Made by a program: the position numbers and the translations under genes
Assembly (NCBI GenBank): GCA_965224205.1
Contig: CBDCYN010000013.1
Span: forward strand, 152,804-216,803
DNA: 64,000 nt
From: CBDCYN01 sp965224205
GTDB lineage: Bacteria > Planctomycetota > Phycisphaerae > Phycisphaerales > Phycisphaeraceae
Direction: 5' to 3'
Shown here: positions 48,562 to 56,152 of the stretch, piece by piece
How the letters are laid out: every line of letters begins with the position of its first letter
Numbering within the stretch: the first letter of the stretch is position 1
The notes under the pieces: generated by a model
What the model saw: only the letters and a program-made list of their open reading frames with translations
Databases searched by the model: none
What the model was told of the DNA's origin: nothing

Positions 48562-48800
48562 GATTCTTTCCTTTCCTACGCCTGTGCGGTTCGGCCGGTG
48601 AGTTATATTCTGGGGTAGCGGGGTTCGGGCCGAACCCACTGTGCGGACACCCGCGACCCCATCAACGCTTTCTCCTGCCTCCACCTGCCACGCGGTGGCA
48701 ACGGGAGGCCCGGCGGGTTCACCGGACCGCCCTGGTCTTTCCCCTCACCGAAGGCCTTGGATCGAGTGTCGTGTTCGGCGTTCGCCGTCCCGCGCTAGGG
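48562..48800 (-). promoter_or_regulatory. Intercistronic two-hairpin element, gap 4
   Basis: H1: GGTCCGG/CCGGGCC type hairpin at 48707-48728. H2: perfect 9-bp arms GGTTCGGCC (minus strand 48636-48628) and GGCCGAACC (48596-48588), loop of 31 bases. Confidence 0.6.
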
Positions 48801-49067
48801 CTACGAGCCGAATGTGAACCCGCCAAAGCCTTCTTTCAAACCGGTCTCACCCAGCCACGGCTGAAGTTCGAGTTTGAGATCCGTCAGCCGCGGCATGGCG
48901 GGTTCACCGTCCGGATCAACGGCCCCGACCTTGCTACTGAAGACGGTGTTGACGACCCCAAAGCCCCCCTGGACGGTCGTGGCCTCTCGTGTGTCGAGCG
49001 GCCTTAACCCCGGGGTGGCTCCGGGATCGATGGCTTGAGCATCAGGTCTGTCGTGCGTGTGTTTCAT
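48801..49067 (-). CDS. Double-glycine precursor peptide (duplicate B)
   Basis: 88 aa, ATG at 49067, same ribosome-binding site as duplicate A. Leader ends LDTREATTVQGG (GG at 34-35). The mature part differs from duplicate A at only a few positions. The pair arose by the 506-bp tandem duplication. Conservation of the mature part after duplication suggests both are still translated, but the copies are too similar to test selection by eye. Confidence 0.75.
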   Translation of the reverse strand: MKHTHDRPDAQAIDPGATPGLRPLDTREATTVQGGFGVVNTVFSSKVGAVDPDGEPAMPRLTDLKLELQPWLGETGLKEGFGGFTFGS

Positions 49068-49313
49068 GGTTCTTTCCTTTCCTACGCCTGTGCGGTTCGG
49101 CCGGAGAGTTATTCTGGGGTAGCGGGGTTCGGGCCGAACCCACTGTGCGGACACCCGCGACCCCATCAACGCTTTCTCCTGCCTCCACCTGCCACGCGGT
49201 TGAAATGGGAGGCCCGGTGGGTTCACCGGGCCGCCCTGATCTTCCCCCCACTGCTCCAAGGGCCTTGGCTTAGGTTCCGGGTAACGGCTATTGCCTGTCC
49301 CGCGCTATGGCTG
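49068..49313 (-). promoter_or_regulatory. Intercistronic two-hairpin element, gap 5
   Basis: H1: perfect arms GGCCCGGTG/CACCGGGCC with loop AACC (49211-49232), then TCCCATTTCAACCGCGTGG. H2: GGTTCGGCC/GGCCGAACC (49094-49140), loop 29 bases. Confidence 0.65.
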
Positions 49314-49571
49314 TTAGCCGAACCTGAACCCCCCAAGCCCTTTGAGGCCGATATTGCTGATCCACGGCGTGGGGTCGGGATCAAACACCGCCACCAAGCT
49401 TTTGGCTGGATCCCCATCCGGATCCGGGTGCGCGATCTGGATCGATTTGGCAGCGATAGCCCAAAAACCGCCTTGGATATCCATGGCTTCATGGGTCGTG
49501 ATTGAGGTGAACCGGCGTTGATAGCTCGATGAGACCGCCGGGAGGTCATGTCTGTCATCAAAAGGTTTCAT
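49314..49571 (-). CDS. Double-glycine precursor peptide
   Basis: 85 aa, ATG at 49571 after AAGGAAAG. Leader ends ITTHEAMDIQGG (GG at 34-35). Mature part of 50 residues: FWAIAAKSIQIAHPDPDGDP, AVFDPDPTPWISNIGLKGLG and GFRFG. The C-terminal pattern GLKGLGGFRFG resembles GLKEGFGGFTFGS of the two duplicates, so these three genes share an ancestor in both leader and core. Confidence 0.75.
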   Translation of the reverse strand: MKPFDDRHDLPAVSSSYQRRFTSITTHEAMDIQGGFWAIAAKSIQIAHPDPDGDPAKSLVAVFDPDPTPWISNIGLKGLGGFRFG

Positions 49572-49830
49572 GATTTCTTTCCTTTTCCTTTATTACAAAT
49601 CTTGTTGGGCCTGCGATTGCATCTTTAGGCCCTGGGGTCCCAGGCAAGCTGTTTTGACGCACGCTGATGGCCACGCGGTTGGAAACGGGAACCGGGCCCT
49701 TCGGCACGGGTTCCCGAGGTATTGGCATCACGGCGTGTTCACACCACCCTGTGACCTAGGACCACGAGGGTCATTGATCGACAGCGGATCATGAATCAGC
49801 CGTGAACCGGATCGATCATCATGATCGGGG
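49572..49830 (-). promoter_or_regulatory. Intercistronic two-hairpin element, gap 6
   Basis: H1: perfect arms CGGGAACC/GGTTCCCG (49686-49716), then GTTTCCAACCGCGTGGCC. H2: GGGCCT/AGGCCC (49607-49632), next to a small hairpin CCTGG/CCAGG (49631-49644). Confidence 0.6.
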
Positions 49831-50007
49831 TCAATACCCCACCTGCAGCACCTTGGCCTTGGACACGCTGAAGAAGTTCGCCCGCTTGAGCAGCTCCATC
49901 GGGCCGTCGGGCACGATGTCGTAGTAGTACCCGCCTTCGATCTTGGCGGCGTCGGACCGTGTCACCGGCTCTAACGCGACCCGTACATGTGAATCTTGAT
50001 TTGTCAT
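49831..50007 (-). CDS. Double-glycine precursor peptide (58 aa)
   Basis: 58 aa, ATG at 50007 preceded by AAAGGA, stop TGA at 49831-49833. Leader MTNQDSHVRVALEP, then VTRSDAAKIEGG (GG at 25-26; Asp instead of the usual Glu). The mature part of 32 residues is the shortest: YYYDIVPDGPMELLKRANFF, then SVSKAKVLQVGY. It is positively charged and amphipathic in the middle. Size and position exactly between two other precursors with the same hairpins support it as a real gene. Confidence 0.75.
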   Translation of the reverse strand: MTNQDSHVRVALEPVTRSDAAKIEGGYYYDIVPDGPMELLKRANFFSVSKAKVLQVGY

Positions 50008-50187
50008 GGTTCTGTTCCTTTCCGCAAGGTAGCCCGATTAAAATATTGAACGGACCTCGAGCCTGCGGCTGGGCTGTGTAGGTTGTGGCCTGGGGTCCTA
50101 CCCATGTGCTTTCTGCCCCACCTTCCGACCATGGTTGGAAAGAGCAGCCGAGCCGTTAAGCCCGGCGTGGTGTGAGTACGAGATTGT
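50008..50187 (-). promoter_or_regulatory. Intercistronic two-hairpin element, gap 7
   Basis: H1: GCCGGGCTTAACGGCTCGGC (50147-50166), then TGCTCTTTCCAACCATGG. H2: AGCCC/GGGCT (50031-50075), loop about 35 bases. Confidence 0.55.
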
Positions 50188-50391
50188 TCAAAGGTTGAGG
50201 CATCTTTCCCGGAGAAGAAAATCTCCATAGGGGTTAGAGATGCCGAGTCCTTGTTCAATCGAAACCAAATCGCCCGCTAATTGGCACGCCAAATCCTTGA
50301 GATTCGGTTCCGTGCCGCCTTCGATGTTTCTAGCCTCCGGTGAGGAGATCGGTTTGAGCGTCGTGATTCGCAATGGGGTGTGAGTCGTCAT
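50188..50391 (-). CDS. Double-glycine precursor peptide
   Basis: 67 aa from the ATG at 50391 (GAAGGAA upstream); the open frame extends to 50634 but that part overlaps H2. Leader ends ISSPEARNIEGG (GG at 25-26). Mature part of 41 residues: TEPNLKDLACQLAGDLVSIE, then GLGISNPYGDFLLRERCLNL, with two Cys. Moderately amphipathic. Family unknown. Confidence 0.75.
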   Translation of the reverse strand: MTTHTPLRITTLKPISSPEARNIEGGTEPNLKDLACQLAGDLVSIEQGLGISNPYGDFLLRERCLNL

Positions 50392-50575
50392 AAGTGTGTT
50401 CCTTCTCGCGTTGAAAGCCCGGATGAGGTTGGTCATGGACTTCGGGCCCGTGTCCGGGCCATGACTGGTTGCGGCCCTAGGTCCCACCAAGGAGCTTTCT
50501 GCCCCACCTTCCGACCATGGTTGGAAAGAGCAGCCGAGGCGGTAGACCCGGCTGCCATGATGAGTCGATAACGAC
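50392..50575 (-). promoter_or_regulatory. Intercistronic two-hairpin element, gap 8
   Basis: H1: arms GCAGCCG/CGGCTGC (50530-50555), then TCTTTCCAACCATGGTCGG. H2: GCCCGGA/TCCGGGC (50417-50459), loop 29 bases with ACGGGCCCGAAGTCCATGAC. Confidence 0.6.
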
Positions 50576-50791
50576 TTAAAACTTGACTGCCAGGCTGTCC
50601 AGCTTCGCCGCGCTGATCGCGACCTGGTTGACATCGCCGACGCTCACTATCGAATCGAAACTGACGGTCCGGATGTACGGCCAGATGATCTTGGGAAAAT
50701 CGTTGAGGTCCTGGTCGGGGCCGATGAGCCCCCCTTCGATGACCACCGCTTCTTGTTCCGTCACCGTTTGAAATTGGGTTGAATAACGCAT
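50576..50791 (-). CDS. Double-glycine precursor peptide
   Basis: 71 aa from the ATG at 50791 (TAGGAG 9 bases upstream). Leader ends VTEQEAVVIEGG (GG at 20-21). Mature part of 50 residues starts LIGPDQDLNDFPKIIWPYIR, which resembles YFTPDQDPDAYPWRIKI of the precursor at 47431, then VNQVAISAAKLDSLAVKF. So two precursors share the motif PDQD after the cleavage site. Confidence 0.75.
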   Translation of the reverse strand: MRYSTQFQTVTEQEAVVIEGGLIGPDQDLNDFPKIIWPYIRTVSFDSIVSVGDVNQVAISAAKLDSLAVKF

Positions 50792-51110
50792 GATAAAATC
50801 TCCTACTGCTTGCAAATCCGGTCACGAGTTGTCATGAGATCCCGGGCCCGTGACCGGATTCACCATTGATCGGTCCCGGGATCCAACGCTTCCTTCCTTC
50901 CTTCCTTCCTTCCTTCCTTCCTTCCTTTCACTCCTGCTCCTGCTTCCGCTTAGCCCGTTGCTGCTCCGCAGCGGACGGAATCGGCAGCCGGGCGTTTTAG
51001 CCCAGCTACCGTGTATGGCGTTTGACTGCCTGTTCCCTTTGAGGGCGGATCAGATCAACCGGTTTCGACCTTGCCGGCCGGTCGATGATCCATTCATTCG
51101 ATCAGAGCGA
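50792..51110 (-). promoter_or_regulatory. Intercistronic two-hairpin element, gap 9, with tetranucleotide repeat
   Basis: H1: AGCTGGGC/GCCCGGCT with loop TAAAAC (50986-51007). H2: perfect 12-bp arms AATCCGGTCACG/CGTGACCGGATT (50815-50860), the strongest of all. Between them lies (TTCC)9 on the plus strand. Confidence 0.65.
50890..50925. repeat. Tetranucleotide microsatellite (TTCC)9
   Basis: Nine perfect TTCC units, reading GGAA on the transcribed strand, between two precursor genes and about 100 bases before the start at 50791. Its sequence resembles the GGAAGGAAA ribosome-binding sites of the neighbouring genes. Confidence 0.95.
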
Positions 51111-51326
51111 TCATTTGAAATACACCACACTTTCCAGATACCGCAGCCCTTTGAGCTCGATCATGTCTTGAAAGAGGTTCTTGGCATAGGGAGTCAAATT
51201 CAGTGTGCCTGTCAGGTCCAAGTCGAAGATGGGCTTTTGAAAGCCACCTTGGATTGCATGGATCTCTACCTGATCCAGGCTCCGTAGGCCTCGATTTCCT
51301 GCGATGCGGTGGGTACTAGATTCCAT
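51111..51326 (-). CDS. Double-glycine precursor peptide
   Basis: 71 aa from the ATG at 51326 (AAGGAG 7 bases upstream; an adjacent ATG at 51329 is also possible). Leader ends LDQVEIHAIQGG (GG at 27-28). Mature part of 43 residues: FQKPIFDLDLTGTLNLTPYA, then NLFQDMIELKGLRYLESVVY and FK. Its start overlaps the end of the longer gene at 51316-51864 by about 11 bases, the only directly overlapping pair in the series. Confidence 0.72.
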   Translation of the reverse strand: MESSTHRIAGNRGLRSLDQVEIHAIQGGFQKPIFDLDLTGTLNLTPYAKNLFQDMIELKGLRYLESVVYFK

Positions 51327-51864
51327 CATAGAACTCCTTGATGCTGATGGACCCGGCTGTAAGGGAGGTAGAAGCTTGAAGGTCTGTGGCCGGATCCACT
51401 GCACAGCCCCGGAAGCGAACAGTTCTTTCTCCCGCCGTCGCTCGACGTTGAGCAAAAGGCGAACCCAGCCGCAAAGCCAGGCCGCCCGAGGGATGGGTCC
51501 CCACGCGGGCGGGACGACACCCACCGCGACCCCGGTTCCTCCCAACCGGTCCGTCGGTGATCCCCCCTGTTGAAGAGGCGCCCCGCCCGTCGGGGTCTAT
51601 CAAGATCGGCGATCCGCAGAAGCTGTGGAAGCAGCCCACCAGCCGCCTCATCATCAGCGTTGGACCGCCGAGGAATAGTTTTCGATCTTGCACACTCACC
51701 GATTCGGCCAACAACCCGACACCCCGGGCCGCGGCGACACCGTTCACACGTGTCGCCGGTGTCCGTTCCACGTCGTACACCGCGTACGGCGCTTCGCTGT
51801 GGATGTCGTCGCCGGTTGGCTTGGCCGGGTGCTGGGGCCGGGTTGGGGTGTGAACGGTCATCAT
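51316..51864 (-). CDS. Large putative double-glycine precursor, Gly/Arg-rich
   Basis: 182 aa, about twice the size of the other precursors. An internal leader-like segment VSVQDRKLFLGG (GG at 66-67) keeps the spacing of the consensus (V-S-x-x-acidic-x-x-x-hydrophobic-x-G-G). It follows HlyD by 46 bases. After the GG the sequence PTLMMRRLVGCFHSFCGSPI has two Cys, followed by DPDGRG and a Gly/Arg-rich stretch. The lower half could be out of the true frame after an old frameshift, because its composition resembles unselected high-GC sequence. Ribosome-binding site weak. Membership in the series is likely, the exact extent uncertain. Confidence 0.5.
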   Translation of the reverse strand: MMTVHTPTRPQHPAKPTGDDIHSEAPYAVYDVERTPATRVNGVAAARGVGLLAESVSVQDRKLFLGGPTLMMRRLVGCFHSFCGSPILIDPDGRGASSTGGITDGPVGRNRGRGGCRPARVGTHPSGGLALRLGSPFAQRRATAGERTVRFRGCAVDPATDLQASTSLTAGSISIKEFYDGI

Positions 51865-51910
51865 GGCGTCTCTGGTTTCTTACCTGTGTGCGATGGTGTT
51901 TCTTGTGTTG

Positions 51911-53191
51911 TCATCCGAGGCTGATCGTCTGCCGGATCTTCCGCACCAGCACGGACAGCAGGTTTTCCTGCCCGGTGATGATCTCCACGCGACCGGTCAT
52001 GCCCAGTTTGATGGTCCCACGGTGCTCGCCCTGCCCGATCTCGTGGCTGTTGAGCGCGATCCGGGCGGTGTACAGCGGGGCCGCAGGCACCGGGGAGCCG
52101 TCATCGGACGACGTGTTCTGCGAGTCCGGGGATACGAACACCACCTCCCCCTCGGCCGTGCCGTACTGCTGATAGTCGTAGGCGTCGAGTTTCACCTTCA
52201 CCGGCATCCCGACACGGATATGCCCGATGTCCCGGCTGGCGAGGGTCACGTCGATCCGGTACCCATGAGCCGGGGCGATCTCGACCACCGGCTGGCCCGC
52301 CTTGATCACGTCCCCGGGTTTGGGCTGCTTCGAGATCGCGATCCCATGAGCCGTCGCGACGACGACGGATTGCGCCCGTTCGAGCTTGAGGTTTTCCAGA
52401 TCATGGAGCGTCTGGTCGAGCTGGGCCTGTTTGTCGGCCAGCTGAAGACCCAGCTCGTGCATGCGCACCCCGTACTCCTGTTCGACTACGTTCAACGCTT
52501 CACGCCGCACCCGCACCGCGGTTTCGTCGACGGGGAGCTGGGCGATCTGCAACTGTGTGGCGTCTCGCTGTACCTCCAGCTCGGTCTTGCGCACCTCCCA
52601 CGGCGACGCGGCGTTGTGCTTCACAAGCTTCTGGGCCCAGTTCAGCCGCTCTTGCGCTTCCTCTAGCTCAAGACCCGCGAGGCGGATCTTCGACGCCCGT
52701 TCTTGGACGGCGCGCTGGATCCTGCCCTGGACCTCTTCCAACTCCGCCCGCGACTGCGCCAGCCTCGCCTGAAACTGCCTCGCTTGGAGCTCTTTGAGCC
52801 GGGTCACCTCCGAGATCGTTGCCCGCTGAGCGGTGATCTGCGTTTCAACCTTATCGATCTGGTTATCGAGGCGCTGCGTATCGAACCGGATCAGTACGTC
52901 CCCGCGTTCTACAGGTTGGCCCTGCTCGAACCCGACCTCCACCACGCGCCCGCCGGTGGCGGCGTTGAACTGCTCGCCGGTAAATACCCGGTCCGCTTCA
53001 GCCACCGACCGCACCCGCCCGGTCGTGACCACGATCAGTTCGGCCTCCGTCGTCGCCAGCCACAGGATCACCGTTCCCACCAGCACCCCCAGCAGCAGCA
53101 GGGTCCCGTGGGCGATGACCGACGGGCACGCCAGCAGCGTACGCCGGTACTCACTGCAATCGTCGAGGTCAACAATCAGGTTCCTGCTCAT
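51911..53191 (-). CDS. HlyD-family periplasmic adaptor subunit
   Basis: 426 aa. Short cytoplasmic N-terminus, membrane helix at about 27-47 (VIAHGTLLLLGVLVGTVILW), a biotinyl-lipoyl-like first half (GGRVVEVGFEQGQPVERGDV), a long coiled coil (about 110-290), the second lipoyl half (QPKPGDVIKAGQPVVEIAP) and a beta-barrel domain. This is the membrane-fusion protein of type I-like peptide exporters, linking the ABC transporter to an outer-membrane channel. It overlaps the ABC gene by 23 bases, so both are translated together. No TolC-type gene is in the window. Confidence 0.9.
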   Translation of the reverse strand: MSRNLIVDLDDCSEYRRTLLACPSVIAHGTLLLLGVLVGTVILWLATTEAELIVVTTGRVRSVAEADRVFTGEQFNAATGGRVVEVGFEQGQPVERGDVLIRFDTQRLDNQIDKVETQITAQRATISEVTRLKELQARQFQARLAQSRAELEEVQGRIQRAVQERASKIRLAGLELEEAQERLNWAQKLVKHNAASPWEVRKTELEVQRDATQLQIAQLPVDETAVRVRREALNVVEQEYGVRMHELGLQLADKQAQLDQTLHDLENLKLERAQSVVVATAHGIAISKQPKPGDVIKAGQPVVEIAPAHGYRIDVTLASRDIGHIRVGMPVKVKLDAYDYQQYGTAEGEVVFVSPDSQNTSSDDGSPVPAAPLYTARIALNSHEIGQGEHRGTIKLGMTGRVEIITGQENLLSVLVRKIRQTISLG

Positions 53192-55532
53192 AGCTGAGCT
53201 CCTTACGCTGGTACGCCTCGATCAGCGGTCGCCAGTTCACGCCCGCCAGTGGTGAATCTTCTTCGTCTGCCGTCCAATACGGCTGCTGGGCCGACGGGCG
53301 ATCGCTCTGGGCCCGCCAAAGGTCGGCGTACCGCCCGTCGATCGTCATCAGTTGTTCGTGTGAACCCCGCTCAACGACCTGGCCGTCGTGCAGGACGTAG
53401 ATCAGGTCCGCCTCCTTGATCGTGCTCAGCCGGTGGGCCACGAGCACGACGGTTTTGCCGGCGAACACGGTGCGCAGGCTCTCCTGGATCGCCCGCTCAG
53501 TGGCGGTATCGAGGTGGCTGGTCGCTTCGTCGAACAGCAGCACCTGCGGGTCGCTTAGCAGGACCCGGGCGATGGCTAGACGCTGACGCTGACCGCCCGA
53601 CAGGTTCGCCCCGCGCTCGCCGATCACGGTGTCGTACCGCATCGGTAGGCTCGAGATGTAGTCGTCGAGCCCCGCGGCCCGCGCCGCGTCGACGACCTGG
53701 TTCATCGTCGCCTGAGGCTTGCCCAGGGCGATGTTGTCGCGCACCGTCCCGGTGAAGATGAACGGGTCTTGGCTGACGATCCCGATCCCCGCCCGTAGCG
53801 AGTTGAGCCGGAAGTCGCGCATATCGATCCCGTCGACGAGTACCTTCCCGTCGGTCGGCTCGTAAAAGCGGGTCAGCAGTTTTAGGAGTGTCGATTTGCC
53901 CGAGCCGCTCTCGCCGACCACCGCCACCGTCGAGCCAGCAGGGATCTGGAGATCCACCCCCCGCAGCACCGGCTCGCGACAGCCGTACCGGAAGCTGACG
54001 TTCTCGAGCTCGATCGCCCCCCGCACGGCCTGGAACTCGGCCTTGTGGGTCTCGGTGAGCGGTTCGAGCTGCAGGTCCATGATCTCGTAGAGCCGGTTCA
54101 TGGCTACCAGCGCGTCCTGGACCTGGAGGTTCACCGACGCCAGCCGTTCGAGCGGGCCCAGCAGGTAGCTGAGCATGGTGTAGAAGAACATCAGCTGCCC
54201 GATCGTTAGCGCCCCGTCGATCACCCGGTGCCCCCCGTACCAAAGCACCACAATCCCCGCCGCCCCGCTCACCAGCGCCCCGGTGCTGGACATCGAGATC
54301 CCTAGTTTTTGCAGGCTGAACGTGCTTTTTAGCAGCTGGGTGAGCCGCGAGTCCCGTTCGAACGACCGGAACCGCTCGACCCCGAACGCCTTGATCGTCT
54401 CGACGCCGGAGATGTCCTCGACCATGTACGCCGAGAACCGAGCCGACTGCTCCATCGCCCGCCGCGACAACCGCTTGACCGGAGCGTGGTGAGCCAGCAC
54501 CGTCAAAAGCAGCGCCGGGACGAACGCCGTGGCTACCGCCGCCAGCTTCGCGTCGTACGACCAAAGCAGGACCACGGCGATCATCACCATCATCCCGTCG
54601 AGCAGGACCGTGAGGGTCGTTCCGCTGATCGCCTCGCGCACCTTGGTTGCGTCGTTGCCGCGCGAAAGGATCTCCCCGACCTGGCGCATCTCGAAGAATT
54701 TCATCGGCAGCCCGATCACGTGCCGGGCGTAGCCCGATAGCAGCATCAGGTCGACCTTCCTCGCGACGTACGCCAGCAGGTACCCCCGCAGCACGCTGAA
54801 CAACGTCTTGAATAGCACCACCAAGAGCATCCCGAAGCCCAGGGCGTTCAGCAGCGACACCTGCCCCTGGACCAGGATCGAGTCGACCAGTTGCTGGACA
54901 TAGAACGACGTTGCGACGCCGAGTAGGGTCATGCACACCGCGCACAGGAACGTCTCGGCGAGCACCCCCCGGTGCGACCGCAATAACGTGATGAACCGCC
55001 GCCACGGGCTGACGGTCGACGCGGGGGGTACCGATTGATCCGTTTCTTGCGATGGGTGGCGCCCGTGTCCATCCCCCGCCGAATCTTCGGGATCGATCGA
55101 TTGAGAGGTGGCTAGGTTCTCTTTCGGCTCGATCAACAGCAGGTACCCGGTCCACTTCTTGCAAAACGCATCGCGGGTAAGCTTTTCCACCCCCGCTCCG
55201 GGGTCGGCGACGACGACCGAGTTCTTCTTGACCCGGTGCAGCACCACGAAATGCCCCAGCCCGTCCTGGTTGGTCACGTGCGCGATCGCGGGCATCGGCA
55301 CGTGTTCGAGCAGGGCGTCGTAGGTCCCTTTCACCGCTGCGGCTTCAAACCCCATCCGCCCCGCGGCCTCGACGAGGCCTAGAAGGTTGGTCCCCACGCG
55401 GTCGGTCCCGGCCAGGTCGCGTGCCTGCTGGAGGCCGATTGGTCGGCGGTGGTGCATCGCGACGGTCGCCAGGGCCGCGGCCCCGCAGTCGCTCTGATCA
55501 TGTTGTCGCACGCACACATATCGTGTGAACAC
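53169..55532 (-). CDS. C39-peptidase ABC transporter (bacteriocin-type exporter)
   Basis: 787 aa. N-terminal C39 cysteine peptidase: catalytic C16 in QHDQSDCGAAAL, H94 in GLGHFVVLHR and D110 in VVVADPG. It cuts leaders after Gly-Gly. Then six membrane helices (about 180-460) and an ATP-binding domain with Walker A GESGSGKSTLLKLL, signature LSGGQRQRLAIARVL and Walker B VLLFDEATSHLD. All active residues are intact. It is the first gene of the minus-strand locus and the obvious processor and exporter for the eleven double-glycine peptides downstream. Confidence 0.95.
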   Translation of the reverse strand: MFTRYVCVRQHDQSDCGAAALATVAMHHRRPIGLQQARDLAGTDRVGTNLLGLVEAAGRMGFEAAAVKGTYDALLEHVPMPAIAHVTNQDGLGHFVVLHRVKKNSVVVADPGAGVEKLTRDAFCKKWTGYLLLIEPKENLATSQSIDPEDSAGDGHGRHPSQETDQSVPPASTVSPWRRFITLLRSHRGVLAETFLCAVCMTLLGVATSFYVQQLVDSILVQGQVSLLNALGFGMLLVVLFKTLFSVLRGYLLAYVARKVDLMLLSGYARHVIGLPMKFFEMRQVGEILSRGNDATKVREAISGTTLTVLLDGMMVMIAVVLLWSYDAKLAAVATAFVPALLLTVLAHHAPVKRLSRRAMEQSARFSAYMVEDISGVETIKAFGVERFRSFERDSRLTQLLKSTFSLQKLGISMSSTGALVSGAAGIVVLWYGGHRVIDGALTIGQLMFFYTMLSYLLGPLERLASVNLQVQDALVAMNRLYEIMDLQLEPLTETHKAEFQAVRGAIELENVSFRYGCREPVLRGVDLQIPAGSTVAVVGESGSGKSTLLKLLTRFYEPTDGKVLVDGIDMRDFRLNSLRAGIGIVSQDPFIFTGTVRDNIALGKPQATMNQVVDAARAAGLDDYISSLPMRYDTVIGERGANLSGGQRQRLAIARVLLSDPQVLLFDEATSHLDTATERAIQESLRTVFAGKTVVLVAHRLSTIKEADLIYVLHDGQVVERGSHEQLMTIDGRYADLWRAQSDRPSAQQPYWTADEEDSPLAGVNWRPLIEAYQRKELSYEQEPDC

Positions 55533-56152
55533 GGGTTGACTCCTAGGTTGTTGCGCGGGTGAGTAACGAGCCGATAAGGCAGGAAGGGCTCGGTCTTCAT
55601 ATTTAGATACACCCCAGATCGAAAAATCTTGCGCTTAATTAGGCGTTCTAAGCCATAACGTGACCATTTCGCTAAACGGTGAACCCGGTGGGGTTTGATG
55701 ATTCTGGAGAGATGTGCGCGTTGCGTGGCGTGGATAACCCCTAGCGATCATAAGGGTTAGGTTGTCTTGGAATTTGTTGATCAAGGCGACACCTAGTTGC
55801 TCGGGGTCACGATATTTCGTTTATTAAATTGGGTATTCGATGCAGTCAACCCGATCGCAGCGGATCGTCAGTAGCTTTGCATGATCGGCGGACCGATCAT
55901 CTTCATCTGCGGTGGCCGCAGATGAAGATGATCCGATCACGTCGGCGCGGTCGCGGATAACGCCCCACAACCCGAACCGTGGTTTAGCCGGTTATCCGGC
56001 GCAGCGATCGTTGCGCCATCAGGTGGTGGGCACAGCGGGTGGCTGTTGGATTTAGTCAAGGGGTCGTTCGGGGGAAAAGGCCATTTCGTCCCGCGTTTTC
56101 TTCCTTCTTACTTGCGGAAATTTTTCATTAGCTCTTTACGAGGGGATCGTCC
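55533..56152. other. Divergent intergenic region exporter / giant protein
   Basis: 620 bases, no gene. It must contain promoters for the exporter operon (minus) and the Calx-beta gene (plus). The only strong feature is the hairpin at 55895-55933; the last 60 bases before 56153 include GAGGGGATC as ribosome-binding site of the plus-strand gene. Confidence 0.55.
55895..55933. other. Perfect 18-bp hairpin
   Basis: Arms GATCATCTTCATCTGCGG (55895-55912) and its exact complement (55916-55933) enclose a 3-base loop TGG. No T run follows on either strand. It lies in the middle of the divergent promoter region. Confidence 0.85.

Larger units (their letters stand above)
48160..49172 (-). repeat. Tandem duplication of one precursor cassette (unit 506 bp)
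   Basis: The segments starting near 48160 and 48666 are nearly identical in gene, H1 and H2. The two open frames are offset by exactly 506 bases (48295 and 48801). Only a few substitutions separate them, so the duplication is recent. Confidence 0.85.

Noticed and set aside
47227..51110. Integron cassette array, because genes alternate with hairpins of conserved structure but variable sequence
   Set aside because: No RYYYAAC/GTTRRRY core pairs were found in the hairpins, the locus has a common terminator and exporter, and the only integrase nearby is a phage-type relic.
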